The notes beneath the pieces are model-generated. The model had not been told where the DNA came from and did not search any database. It worked only from the letters and a program-made list of their open reading frames with translations. This document shows positions 10,179 through 21,461 of a DNA stretch of 64,000 bases, piece after piece (the stretch's first letter is position 1; every line of letters begins with the position of its first letter). The stretch lies in the NCBI GenBank assembly GCA_032718565.1, contig JAVGVS010000022.1, positions 3,879,651-3,943,650 on the forward strand, given 5' to 3'. This DNA comes from Distichodus sexfasciatus. Taxonomy: Eukaryota; Chordata; Actinopteri; Characiformes; Distichodontidae. The translations under genes and the position numbers were made by a program.

Positions 10179-11968
10179 TAAAGCCGTAACAGATTGGAGT
10201 GCAAGGATGCAAAAAGTATGAAAAATCAAATCTAACATACAGACGCAAATCTATTGCATTAATGCACTTGGGATGCTTTCATGAGAGTAAACCACCTGAC
10301 ACCAAAGCATGTTAGGTGCAGTCAAATGTAAATAATATCTATGATCAGGCAAAAGTTCACAAATTCAATTTAGACAGATTAATTTGTTTGCCCAGCATTT
10401 ATTGTTCCTAACATACCTATCAAGTTGCAATAAATTAATTTCCCTCTGAGTGCGCAGTAGCCTCATTTATTTAGCGGGTGTAAACAATCCTGGCACACCT
10501 GAGAGTTGCGTGAGCGAAACGATAGTAATGAGTCTGAGAATGGATCGGCACAGAAGAATTTGCAGGGGCATTCAGGAAGTTAACGATTGTTTTGTGCTAA
10601 AGGTTTATATTTGAAGAATTAGCATCTCTATGTTCTGCATGTATTGTTTTTCAGATGGAAGATATGGCAGCTGTTTATTTAAAAGAGGGAACCAAGAAAA
10701 CTTTCTCAAATTCTCATTTAATGCAAAGCACACGAAAGCTATTGACCTCCAGCTCTCTTGTAGATGCTGATGTTAAGATCCACAGTCCTCATGACCTGGT
10801 CATGTGTTTTGCTGGGCTGATGCTCAGCAATGCTTAAATGTAAATTAGATGCATGGGTTGGTATTACCATATTTAAAATGCCGTTCTAAGGAGATTTCTT
10901 TGGCAGACCAAGTATGGCATGCTGCCGATAGCCTGCTTATGTGAGTCCTTCATGAGCTTTATATAAATCCTGTTTAAGTGCTTGATATTTTGAGGCATTG
11001 CTGCATTTCCTCAAGACTGGCGTCCACAAACTGCCAGATTTATCATGGCTTTGTCTGTTTAGGATCAGTAGTTCTCTCCTGTGCGCTCCATGTTTCACTG
11101 TGGCTTCCATATTTCACTGCAACAGCACTTACAGGTCCACTCTTGCTTAGTGTGCTGTTTTCTAGAGTGATCTACAGGTATTAATCACAAAAGCAATGCT
11201 AAAATGATTCACTGCATGCTTGTATAAATGCACACTTGAGTAAATAACGTTCTTTTGAGCACCAGGACACAAGTAGGAAGTTAGTAATGACTATAATACT
11301 ATCAATTAATCTGTCTACTTTTTCAGTTTCAATTAAAAACATTTTCATCAAGAGGTATTCATTGTTACTAAACCTAAACCTTTAATTATACTCAAATGTT
11401 ATTCAAATGTTATTCAAATGTTATATATTGTATGTATGGGATTTATTCACAGAAATGTGTTTTGAGTAATTAGAGAAATCAAATAATTAGATAATGTCTG
11501 CACCAATCAATGCAGGATAAGCCCAGCCTACATATTTTCCCTCAAACTCTGATGTAATGTAAATGGGGCAGATGTAGCGGAGAGACAGCTTACGGCTTTA
11601 GTAATAATTAATAATGCTTCAATTAAAAATATCGATTTTCAGCATGGGCTTTATCAACTCAACAGTCCTACATAAGCATGTGTGCGAAACTGATTCGAAA
11701 AACTCGGATGCACAGAAACTGTACATCACAAAGTGCACCCGGAACTTCAGTATTCATCATATATTACTTAAAACAACAACTACTGCAACAGAAAGGGGGT
11801 TGATTAACAAGCCCATTTTGTGTATTTCTTTTTATTCACAAAAAGTGTAAGCAGATTTTTAAAAAACTCCATAATTCTGAAATTGTTTCATCTCTGTGTT
11901 AAACATCAAAGGTTAGAGTTCATCGGTTCTGTCGTAATATTTATAAAAATCTGAAGTACTATACAGAC
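10179..11968. other. intron sequence, no gene or repeat recognised
   Basis: AT-rich sequence. A small triplication of TTATTCAAATG occurs near 11398..11425. The short frames at 10655 and 10978 have no recognisable content. Confidence 0.45.
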
Positions 11969-12651
11969 TAGGGCTGGGCGAAGCGGCCTAAAAATAATCT
12001 TGTTACACGATATCTCGGCGTATTCTCTCTTTCTGGGAGTGAACTACATTTGACTACATTCGGAATAAACACTGCGTTTCTAATGAGTGTTGGCGTTCCA
12101 CATGAGAGTCGCGAGTGCTCGAAAACGCTCCAGTTCAGTCAAATCTTCCCCTTTATTATAGACAAAACTCATACTTTAGCTGATGAATAACAACAACAAG
12201 CGTTCTGCTGACAATACAGCTATTTACTTGAAATGTTCATTGTTTATTCCGGACACAGCTCCATTGCATTATTGTGACGCGGCTCCGGTTTACATCGCAA
12301 AGAATGTAATTTATGCGTTTTTTCTTCTAATTTTTGCACAGAATAACAGAGTCAGTGGTGTTTTTCTTCGCAACTCAGCTGTCCACTTCCATCTCCAATT
12401 AATGTTTCTGATATTGCGTTGCTATTCACTTCTCTCTCTGCAGGCTCGCTTCCAGAACACAACTCGCAAGTGCTAGGAGAGTGTTCTGGATGGGCGGGGG
12501 AGTGAGCTGTCTGCTTTGAGAGGGCAGAGAAGCCAAACCCCAAAGTGAAGTACATGCTGTCTGTTTAACATTAAAATTCAAGTCATTTGCTACATTGCGC
12601 GTGGAACAAGTTGAGATATATCAAGTATATTTGATATATCGCCCACCAATA
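11969..12651. mobile_element. hAT-like non-autonomous element
   Basis: The termini are TAGGGCTGGGCGAA at the left and CGCCCACCAATA at the right, so they are inverted with some divergence. An 8-base target duplication flanks them (ATACAGAC at 11961..11968, ATACAGAG at 12652..12659, one mismatch), as expected for hAT transposition. The 683-base interior shares sequence with the elements at 2074 and 49663. The inner frame 12183..12476 is not a transposase. Confidence 0.8.
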
Positions 12652-14420
12652 ATACAGAGTAAATACTGATGCATTTTACACTGCATTAAGGAGCATTAAT
12701 GTACTTATGGATCTGTGTACTTAGGATATACATCCACCAGCACAAAGGGGAAATACCATTTTTTACACATTCTTTATAATATTACAAACTTATACATTCG
12801 GGCATTAAAATTTAAATGACAGAATAGTATGTTTGCATTAAGCAAAAAGTAGATTCTTTCTAAACGTTACTGCACTGTAAGTGCAAAGAGCAGCAAATCT
12901 CCCATTAGAAACATCATAAAACAGTTCCTGTCATTCTGTAAAGTGAGGAAATAAATCTCTTATAAATCAATGGTCCATAACCACTGCTCTCCTGTTCTCA
13001 GATAGTGTGTAACAATGCTCCCACGTGTCAGAAGATGTTCGTCATTTCTGAATTTACATAACATAATGTGGGAGAAAAAAAATTCAATTGTGTTATTATG
13101 CAAAATAATTCCAAACTATTTGTTTCTCACATTGTCTTAGAACACTTCGTGCAACCCGAATCATATCCGTTCCCGCGTACGGACAGAGGTGACGAGTGCA
13201 GTAATCACCATCATCATCATCACCATTATCATCTTCTTAGCATTCAAAGGAGGCCTGTTGAGGACTGTAAAAGCCATTGTGCACTGACGAGAGTCTCTCA
13301 AAGCTGCACAATTTAGATTAGGCTAATAAAGTGTTGGAGATGAAAGGGCATAATCAGGTTTTTCTCCAGTAGACCCTCTCATTTTAAACATCAGAGAGAG
13401 CGCCGATCCCCTTTTTCATCCTTTCGGGATAATTCCTTTTCAGGCTTCTCTCTCTGGGACTAGGTGAGTTCTTAGGAGAAAGCAGAAAGCTTTAAACTGG
13501 GGTTTAAAGAGGTAAAAAGCAGCTTTGGTCATGGCAAGCCTCCCAGAACGAAACACAAGGACCATTAGCATCTCTCTCTCTCGCATAAGAGAGGGTGGAG
13601 GGCAAAAACATGGAAGTGTCTCCAAGCTCCTTCACTCAACAAAAAAAGAAAAGAAAAGAAAGAAAAGTAAAGCTCTGACAACCGTGAGCAGCCTGCAGTG
13701 AGCTCAGCAATATTCAGGCACAACTGACACCTTTACAGACATGATACATTCGCTGCAGAGAGCGTATGGATTACCGATGGAGGGCAACAGGAAAAGCTGC
13801 AGTGAGATTGCTTTAAAGAGCACTGTATCACTGCCACAGCAGGAGGAACGACAGCACTCTTAAAGGCAAAGCGCACTGAAGAGGACTTCTCAGTGCTGTT
13901 AAAGTCTGCGTCAATATTTCCATAGATCAAAACACAACACTTAGGACTCCATTCTGGGGCCCAAGAAAATCACAGGAACTGGGAAAATGAATTGACTTTA
14001 ATGTTCTTCTTCCTGAACCTTAAACATAATAAACATAATGAAGTCTTCATTTCTGGTTCTAAACATTAACCACGACACTGGAAACTACAAACACTCAGAA
14101 TAACAAATGCTTTTTGAGATTTGCTTCAAACAGTAACCCATAAACTACAGTATAATAACCAACTGCACTAACATGACAAATCTGGAGTTCTGCAATATGA
14201 TTGTGTGTATGAAATGCAGGTCTGAATGTCCAGAGTGGATTTAAAACTGAGGGTCAGGCAAAGAAATTGACTACTGCACTGACTGTATCACTCAACAGCA
14301 ACTGCGCTGAATATCCAAACATACAAGATTTCACTACAGATGCCTCAGAATTACATTTTACAACCCATTCTAATATTTAGAATTTAAGGGTCTGGAACTA
14401 CTGACTCCAATTGGTCCTAT
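12652..14420. other. intron sequence, no gene seen
   Basis: It contains a CAT/CAC run (13207..13232) and an AAAGAAAAG-type purine run (13640..13668). The rest is unremarkable. The frames at 13440 and 13733 are unsupported. Confidence 0.45.
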
Positions 14421-14428
14421 TTTAATAC

Positions 14429-15576
14429 TAGGGATGCACCGATTGCAATTTTCTTGGCCGATTCCGATTACCGATTTTTTTGTACGTGTGATCGGCCGAT
14501 ACCGATTTTTTTCCCAGATAACAGAAAATTAGAGCTGCTGCGAGCAGTCAATGACATCGACACAAAAAAGCTTTTTTAATGTAACGCGGTAGTTACTTTC
14601 CCTGTTTACTAGTTACTTTTATAATAGTGGCAGCTCTACAGCAAATACAAACAAAAATCAAATTTTCTTTAATACAATGCTTTATTTTCATAAATTTTCC
14701 TTACAAATTTCAATAAATAAAACGTAACTCATAAAATGTAACAACTCTGGTAACTCAGCGTCCGAAAAGTAATGCCTACTTGGCATTGTGTATTTTGGGC
14801 AGAGGTGATTTATCAGATTTCTGAAGCCTGTATCCTCAACTGTGGAAAACGGCTGATCATCTAGTGATCATCTTGTGAATCTGTGTTTATGATGAATTGG
14901 GGACAGACAAGTGGGCAAGAGGAGCCATTGATTGCGTGCTTATTAAACGTGTAAGACTTAACTATTGAATTATAATTATAAGGTTGATAAACTATAACTT
15001 GTGTTTAATCTACCTGTCGCCGTTCCTCTTTCTACGTCATCTTTGATTTTTCTGTAAAAACAAGACCAGGAGGCATCGGCCAATAGGATTCGCAGGCAGA
15101 AACTGCCAAAACCCCGCCCCCAAACTGCCAAAACCCGCCCCCTTTCAAACCGCGCACGCAGAAATCTCACTCGAGCAAAAAAGCCGCTCGTCGGTAATCT
15201 ACTTCGCGTGAGAACATTTAACACATCGAGAGGAAAAAAGACATTCGCGCACTCGATTTTTAATTTTGTGCTCTCGAGTTTCACATTTGCGCTCGCGACT
15301 TTGAAATTTATGCCCACAAATTTTTTGCAGCAAGCCATTTTGCGCGCTCTAGTTTTGGCATTGATGTGACGCCATACTCACGCACCCAAAATTCATTTCG
15401 TCGCCGCACGATGTCACCCCATTCAATGCCTGAATGTGTGCGTGGCTGTGCTGCAAGTAATGCGCATGTGCAAGATCGGTTTAAAATCAGCAATATGTGT
15501 GCGCGATCGGCCAATCACCGATCAGGCCAAAAATCGTCCGATTCCGATTGCTGGCTGATCGATCGGTGCATCCTTA
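14429..15576. mobile_element. hAT-like non-autonomous element, 1148 bp, intact ends
   Basis: The inverted termini are TAGGGATGCACCGAT (left) and ATCGGTGCATCCTTA (right), differing at one position. Near each end are repeated CCGATTCCGAT and ATCGGCC strings. The target duplication TTTAATAC is perfect (14421..14428 and 15577..15584), giving an 8-base hAT signature. The interior contains GC-rich and CpG-rich sequence with a 120-codon minus-strand frame (14976..15338), but no transposase motif was recognised. One 11-base string (GCCAAAACCCC-like) is repeated near 15105 and 15127. Confidence 0.9.
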
Positions 15577-15684
15577 TTTAATACTTCAGATATCAAAATT
15601 GGCATCAGACTTGGTCAGCTCTGAGTAGTGCTATTTTTAATATGTTTTGTTTACATGTATACAGAGTTTTTCCACGTATGCGGA

Positions 15685-15850
15685 TATTTTTATAAACACA
15701 ATTTTTTATACGTTTGGGCCTTTGGTTTACACGTAAATGGAGTTTTAGCGACTTCACACACAATTTTTTAAACGTCCTCCAGAGTGTTTTTCAAAATGAT
15801 ACATGTAAACCAAAGCCCCAAACATATAAAAAAAATGTGTTTATAAAAAG
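15685..15850. repeat. imperfect fold-back repeat
   Basis: The left arm 15685..15738 (TTTTTATAAACACA, TTTGGGCCTTTGGTTTACACGTA) pairs with the right arm 15800..15850 (TACATGTAAACCAAAGCCCC, TGTGTTTATAAAAA). The unpaired middle is about 60 bases. It may be the remains of a small inverted-repeat transposon. No target duplication was identified. Confidence 0.6.
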
Positions 15851-16258
15851 ATACATGTGTAAAAAGCCCCTAAATCTAAAAATATACAGCTTATCTACAG
15901 CAATCAAAAAACAATTTTAGGGTTATTAATTATGCTAAATACAAAATCTGAATACTCTTTCGCATGTGTCACAAAATGTAGAACATGACACTTAGTGGCA
16001 GCCATATTGCCAGAACCAAATTAAACCGGCTTATGAACCTGCACCTAAAGCATGCTATTGGTTTGAGTGGTCTTGCAGTGTTATTAAGTCATCGGCTGTA
16101 GTAAGTCAAAACTAATGCTTCCCATGAGACATCAGCATCGCTATTTAAAGCCGGCTGTCAGGAACTCTGACAGGCTGCTCTCCGTTTCTATTAATCAGCC
16201 CGTACCAGAGCTGGGTAGAAGGACAGAAAAGTTCACTGTGGAATAAAATGAGACTTAC

Positions 16259-16744
16259 CTCATACTCAACATACTCCTCCTCTTCCACCTCGTAAGAAAC
16301 AGTCTGGATCTTAACATCATTCTCGTCCAGAAGTTTAGCCTGTGGATCTTCCGAGCTAGGGGTTTCTGTAGCTGCTTCTTTCTCCTTCTTTTCTGTGAAC
16401 GTGGTCTCGCAACACTCGCTTTTGTAATCCTTGCCCTTGACGGTGACGTCGTCCTTGTAGAGGATGAAGTTGGGTTTGTAGAACGCTTCCACTGCCAGGT
16501 GCAGAGACGTAGCGTCCAGGAGCTGGGATTTGGCCTTGCCATTTGCTACCGTGACTGCCACCTCTCCTCCTCCTCCGCCTCCCCCAATCCCACCCCCACC
16601 TCCACCACTGGTGGCAAAGTAGTTGATGATGTTCTCCTGGTACTGGTTACTCGGGAAGTCGCTTCTGTATCCGTAGTCCGCCTTCCCTACGTGTTTGCTG
16701 TTCTTGTCCAACAGCGGGTTCTGCAGCTCACTCAGACTTTCCAT
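16259..16744 (-). CDS. syndig1l: SYNDIG1-like protein, first coding exon (residues 1-162)
   Basis: This exon encodes the cytosolic N-terminal part of the synapse differentiation-inducing 1-like protein. The start is the first in-frame ATG (16744..16742), with A at -3 and G at +4. Residues 1-12 are MESLSELQNPLL. Residues 47-60 form a glycine tract broken only by one isoleucine (residue 53). Residues 74-116 contain the family block QLLDATSLHLAVEAFYKPN... ending in CCETTF. Residues 147-162 are an acidic run (QTVSYEVEEEEYVEYE). The exon ends after a whole codon at 16259 and is followed by a consensus donor GTAAGT (16258..16253); reading through the donor leaves the homology. The matching acceptor side is exon 3. 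The glycine tract is the odd feature and may be lineage-specific. Identification rests on remembered family sequences, without an alignment. Confidence 0.9.
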
Positions 16745-16880
16745 TGTACGGTGTTGAGAGGTAAGTGGTTGTCTGAAGTTTGTGGTTTGGAGGGAAGTGG
16801 GGATGAGGGGAGGGGGGCAGGAATGATGACCCCAGCTGGACTGATGTGACAAGTGCTAATGGTGTTCAACAGGCCGTGAG
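16745..16880 (-). other. syndig1l: syndig1l exon 2, 5' untranslated part
   Basis: A strong splice acceptor lies at 16881/16882 on the minus strand: a CT-rich tract followed by TTTCAG, with the exon starting at 16880 (CTCACGGCC...). From there to the ATG at 16744 the sequence has no in-frame ATG. The frame happens to stay open from a TTG at 16852, which would add 36 residues without family resemblance, so I treat this part as untranslated leader. A weaker alternative acceptor (ACTTCAG) occurs inside it. Confidence 0.65.
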
Positions 16881-19800
16881 CTGAAAGGAGGAGGAGAGAG
16901 AGATATATATAGAGAGAGAGAGCAGAAGAGAGAAATGGGTTATTGAACACATGCAGTGAGAAGTTTAATAAGACTTGGCTGCCAGGAGAGCCAAGTGAGG
17001 GAAGGCAGCCAACCAACTAGCCCCTTCACATCTATGGCACAACATGCTGTTTAGAGGACAGGGAAATTCTGAGGAATTATTTTTTCATATTGACGGGGGA
17101 GGAACATTAAAAACATTTATTACTGAGGTGATTAACATGTCTAGCCAAAGCTCAGACATACTAACAGACTAGGGGACAATGGTCTGCACCAATACTTAGG
17201 TTATGCTGAGAATTTTTTTATTAAATTGGGAGTGAGACTAAGCATGGTTAGGCTATCGATGGCTAGTTAAAGCAACTTTCATGTTTCTGTATGTATTATT
17301 TTAAATTTGTATTTAAGATTCTACCTCGCAACTTTGCCATAATCCTTGGCAGAGGTGTTTTGTGTTCATGTTTTTTTTTAAATTCTGTTTTATTTGCTAT
17401 TAAAGTTGATGTTTAACCCTTTTGCCTGCATCCCCATTTCATCAAAAATTCAAATGGGGGAGTTGCCATGTTTTCTGATGCCCAAACTATGCAGTGACAA
17501 CAACTTCATTATGGTTGAAGATCCATCTTCTATCACCTCTTATCTTATTATATATTCTATAGTCAATAGAAACACTCTAGCTGTAATCCATACTCAGGAA
17601 GTTTGTCACACAAAAATGTGTGGGTGTCTCATTATCTTGAAGAGTATTAACGCTTAGGAAAAGTGTGTTGAGGACAGCTGGTGGCTGTCTTGCAATTTTC
17701 ATACATTTCCCATGTGCCGCCTGTAAAAGTGCTAAGAATATTTATGCCCCATACAGAATGCTGTTGCTCAGTCTGGAGTGTGGATCTTGCCACCAACAGC
17801 CTTTCTTCTCCAGTGTCATATATTGTGGACAGAGGTCTCCGCTGATCTGCACCATGTTCCACATATAATGATTACCTGGAGGATTTCATTTAATTTGGGT
17901 CTGTCGGCACTAGAAAATGGCAGATAACCCCAACCCGTATTCGGGGAAAATTCAGACATCTTAATTAAACCACGTCAGACTTGCAAACTTTAGACAGCCC
18001 TAGGATAGATCTGGAAGGTCTGCTTAGCTTTGCACTATTCAAATGAGAAAACTGAGATAAAATTGTGCACTTTGACAGACGATTATCAACGTTATGAACA
18101 CTTACGGCTCACTGAGGAGACTGATGCCCTCGTTGCTAATCTTCTACTGCATATATACTTGTTTTTACTTCTTCCTAAATCCCAATGTTCCACTCTACTG
18201 ACCTGAAAGGGTTTAAACCTGCATCTGCCGTGGCTGCTGCTTACCTTCGCCTTATTAATCTGCGATTAAAATACCGGTAGAGTCAGACAAAAACAGATTA
18301 TTTCTGAGCTTTTGGTTTGGTTTGAGCTGCAAGGATATTATGTATCAATTCAGTATGTCATCGTGAAATGTTGATTAAAATTACTGTGGTTGAATCACAA
18401 TGTCGTCCTGTCCTGCACCAACAAGTCTTCTGTACAACTGAACTCAGGTAACCTTCTGTCTGAATAATGGGAAGCTTGCTTTAGCTGCAGCCCCCGAACA
18501 GTGAGCTGTGGAACAGATTGATGAGGACTGAGTTGAACCCTCACCTCCTGGCATCCTCAGAACATGACTCACAGCCCTCTGAAGTGAATTGACAACCTCC
18601 TCGTTTCCCTCAACTTCTTTCCCTCTCCTCTTTTCACAGCATTGCATCCTGTACAGTATTGACCTGAATTCTGTATTTAGCATCTGCTGCAGATCCATCA
18701 TTCTCTCCCATTTGTTTCCAACCCAGTCGCTGCTCCTGTGATATCCCATGAATAAAGTAAGAGCAATGATTTTGGGATGGGAAACCTGAGCTGTGATTTT
18801 TTTTTTGGCTTTTAGTCCCAAGTGCTTCGGTGTTTTGTCATGTAAGAATGTAGCACACAGAAGAAATTAACCTCTGTGAAAAAGGTGAGTGGGTTTGGTT
18901 TTTATAAAGCTTGCTGCTGCGCCAAACCAAGATGTATTACCACATTACTGCGAAAGAAGCCACCTCGGTTACTATGTGAACATTAGCTATCCAACCTAAT
19001 TTTATGCCTGAAGAAGAATGAACTTTCAGTTGCCATTGTCTGATTTGATCTGGTGCATTGCTAGTCTGCTCACAATTATTTCAGAATCTTTAGCTGCTAG
19101 AGGTCTTATCTTTGGCACTGCTGCTTCAAGTGCTGGACGAGTATCATAAACGATGCTTCAAAAAGAGGCGCCAAGGTTCCCTGTATTATGCAGGTCACAG
19201 CAGACCTAATTTCCATGCTCAACACTAGTAATCTGCACCATAAAGCCTGCACACACCCGTGCGTCATGGGGAGTTTGGAGGTCTGCTCTAAACAAAGCAC
19301 TGCCTGTCATGAAAAGGCACGTGAGATGTGAGATGTTTTTCCCATAGGTAATTTATTATATGGGTTTGGCAGTATCTATTGCTGTCTGGAAAATACAAAC
19401 CCAAATGAAAGACTATGTTAGTGTGTGTGTGTGTGTGTGTGTTCAGACAATTGTAAGGACCAGAATGTGAATGCCCTAATTCAGATAGAAAAGCATGATT
19501 TTTTATGTAGTAAGAGAAAAAAGGCTTATTTACACAAGTGAAACACAAGTGATTTTATATGTCTATAAATCAAATAGAAAAAAATTACAATAATACATTT
19601 GAGGAACTTTAATAACACTGGACTTAAGAGGAGTAGTACAACAAAAATGAGAGTGGGTGTCAGTGGCAGTGAGGGCGGAGAGAGCATTAACTCAGAGAGA
19701 AAGTAGTATGTTGAAGACCATCAATGTCTGTCTCACAATTTCCTTTGACATTCCAGAGTCTCCGTCTGGAAAAATGCTGAGAAAAATCTGTCATAAATCT

Positions 19801-19984
19801 GAACAGAATGCTACTTCACAGCATGTAGTGCCAATCTGCTGCCCACAATATTTCTTCTTGATTTTGAGAGATTGTGCATTACGAAGAAGGCTAAGTCATA
19901 CTCACACCTGAACAAAGTTGGCACCGCTCTTAGGATAATGTTCTTTGGGTTCTGCTGTGTATTCATCTAAAGCAACTCCAGGCA
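16881..19984. other. intron 1 of syndig1l, left part
   Basis: Next to the acceptor are GA-rich runs (16890..16925 on the plus strand). A GT run lies at 19421..19442. No other exon or recognised repeat was found. The 125-codon minus-strand frame at 18444..18821 has no recognisable content. Confidence 0.45.
19421..19442. repeat. (GT)n microsatellite
   Basis: Eleven GT units. Confidence 0.95.
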
Positions 19985-21461
19985 ATTCAAAAAGAGGCCC
20001 CTCAGTTTCTTGGTTTATGGACTATCTGGCAGTCAGCAGTTTGTGGACCTCTGAGGCTCTTTTTCAGAGCTGGAGTGAGTAACACTGGGGCACCTCAGGG
20101 AATTGTGATATGTCCATTCTTATTAACTTTGTACACCTCCTATTACTAGCAAATTACAATCTAATGCCACCTCAAGCTCTCTCCTGATGATTCCTACAAT
20201 GACAATACAAAGAGATCTTGAAGGTGGTGAAGAAAATTTTCAAGCAGTGCAAAGACAACCACCTACAGATCAATGTCATGAAGACAACTGCTGGTGGAAA
20301 TTAGGCACCAGGGCAAGAAGCTCAGAGGCTTCATTTCAGAGCATTGAACATTGGAGTAACTCAAGGCCCTGTTTCTGTGTCCATTTCTATTCATGATGTA
20401 CACCTTAGATTCTCAGCCAGATTTGAGCTAATGCCACCTTCAGCTTTCTCATGATTCTTCCATGATCATGTAGATAAGTGAGACCTCATAAATGTGTTGT
20501 ATAACTTTTAATGCGATGCAAGGACAAGCGCATGCAGAAAAATGTCAGGAAGACAAAGGAACTGCTGGTGGACTTTAGGCAGCAGGTGGTGGAGCTCAGG
20601 GGCTTTATTTCCTAACTGGAGGTGAGTAACACTGGGGTACCTCAGGGAACTGTGCTGTCCTTTTCTATTCATTTTCTACACCTCACATTCCCAGCAAAAT
20701 ATGACCTAATGCCACCAGTTCATTGGCTCATGTCCAACAGCGGGTTCATGATTCTTCCGCATTCCAAAGACAGAGGGCTCTTGAAGGTGGTGCAGGACTT
20801 TTCCTGGTTAAGGGACAAACAAAAGATTAACATCGGGAAGAAAAAAAAAATACTGGTGGACGTTAGGCAGGTTGATGGAGACCCTAAAACCAGTCTCCAA
20901 TTAGGAGGTCAATGTAGAGGTGGTGTAGAATTATAAGTATCTGAGGGTTCATCTGAAGCAATATACAGGAAAGGTCAGGGCAGAATTGTTTTTTTTTCCA
21001 GGATGTATACAGTAAGCTGCTGGAGATGATTTATTATTCCATAGTGTCCAGTGTTCTGTTGTATGCCTATTTTTCGGGATGGAAGCATAAGTTCAGGCAA
21101 TGTAAAAGGTTTGAACAAACTGATCGGGAAGACCATTTCTATCACTGGCTTAATATTAGACACGCTTAAAGGAAGAACAGAGAAGAGGATATTGGCAATG
21201 CTGGTTAGTGTCATGGACAATTTTGCGCATCCACTTCATGACATGAGCTCTTGGAGCACTTTTATTAGCTGACACTGTGTGAAAGGAGCTATTCCTTGTA
21301 GTTTTTTTAATACAGCTGTTAAACAATTCCTCCTCTTCCCATCAGCACTCACTCTTCCTCTTATATCCATTGTGTATCTATGGGATGCTGTAACATTCTA
21401 TTTCCCTCAGGGGCTTAATAAAGTATATATCTGTCTGTCTGTCTAACTGTCTGTCTGCTTA
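19985..21461 (+). pseudogene. decayed LINE (CR1/L2/Rex-type reverse transcriptase) with internal triplication
   Basis: The translation fragment VSNTGVPQGTVLS (from about 20621) is the conserved GxPQGxVLSP reverse transcriptase block. Downstream, 21051..21272 reads NKLIGKTISITG, LDTLKGRTEKRILAML and VSVMDNFAHPLHD, matching the C-terminal part of fish LINE proteins of this group (my recollection of the family). The element ends with AATAAAGTATATATCTGTCTGTC, a poly(A)-signal-like string plus short tandem tail. The GxPQG segment and the following KTKELLVDFR-type segment occur three times (near 20081, 20347 and 20629). Many stops and frameshifts show it is dead. Confidence 0.75.

Noticed and set aside
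12183..12476. 97-codon frame inside the hAT-like element
   Set aside because: No recognised domain; it lies within a non-autonomous element whose other copies do not keep the frame.
14976..15338. 120-codon minus-strand frame inside the hAT-type element
   Set aside because: No transposase motif; arginine-rich content follows from CpG-rich sequence.
16145..16258. Extension of syndig1l exon 2 beyond the donor (..YEVSLILFHS..)
   Set aside because: A consensus GTAAGT donor follows the codon for Glu162, family resemblance stops there, and exon 3 continues it in phase 0.
16745..16852. 36-residue N-terminal extension of the syndig1l frame
   Set aside because: It starts at a TTG, not ATG, lies in the leader after the acceptor, and precedes an ATG in strong context that matches the known N-terminus.
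18444..18821. 125-codon minus-strand frame in intron 1
   Set aside because: It has no recognisable domain or splice signals matching syndig1l.
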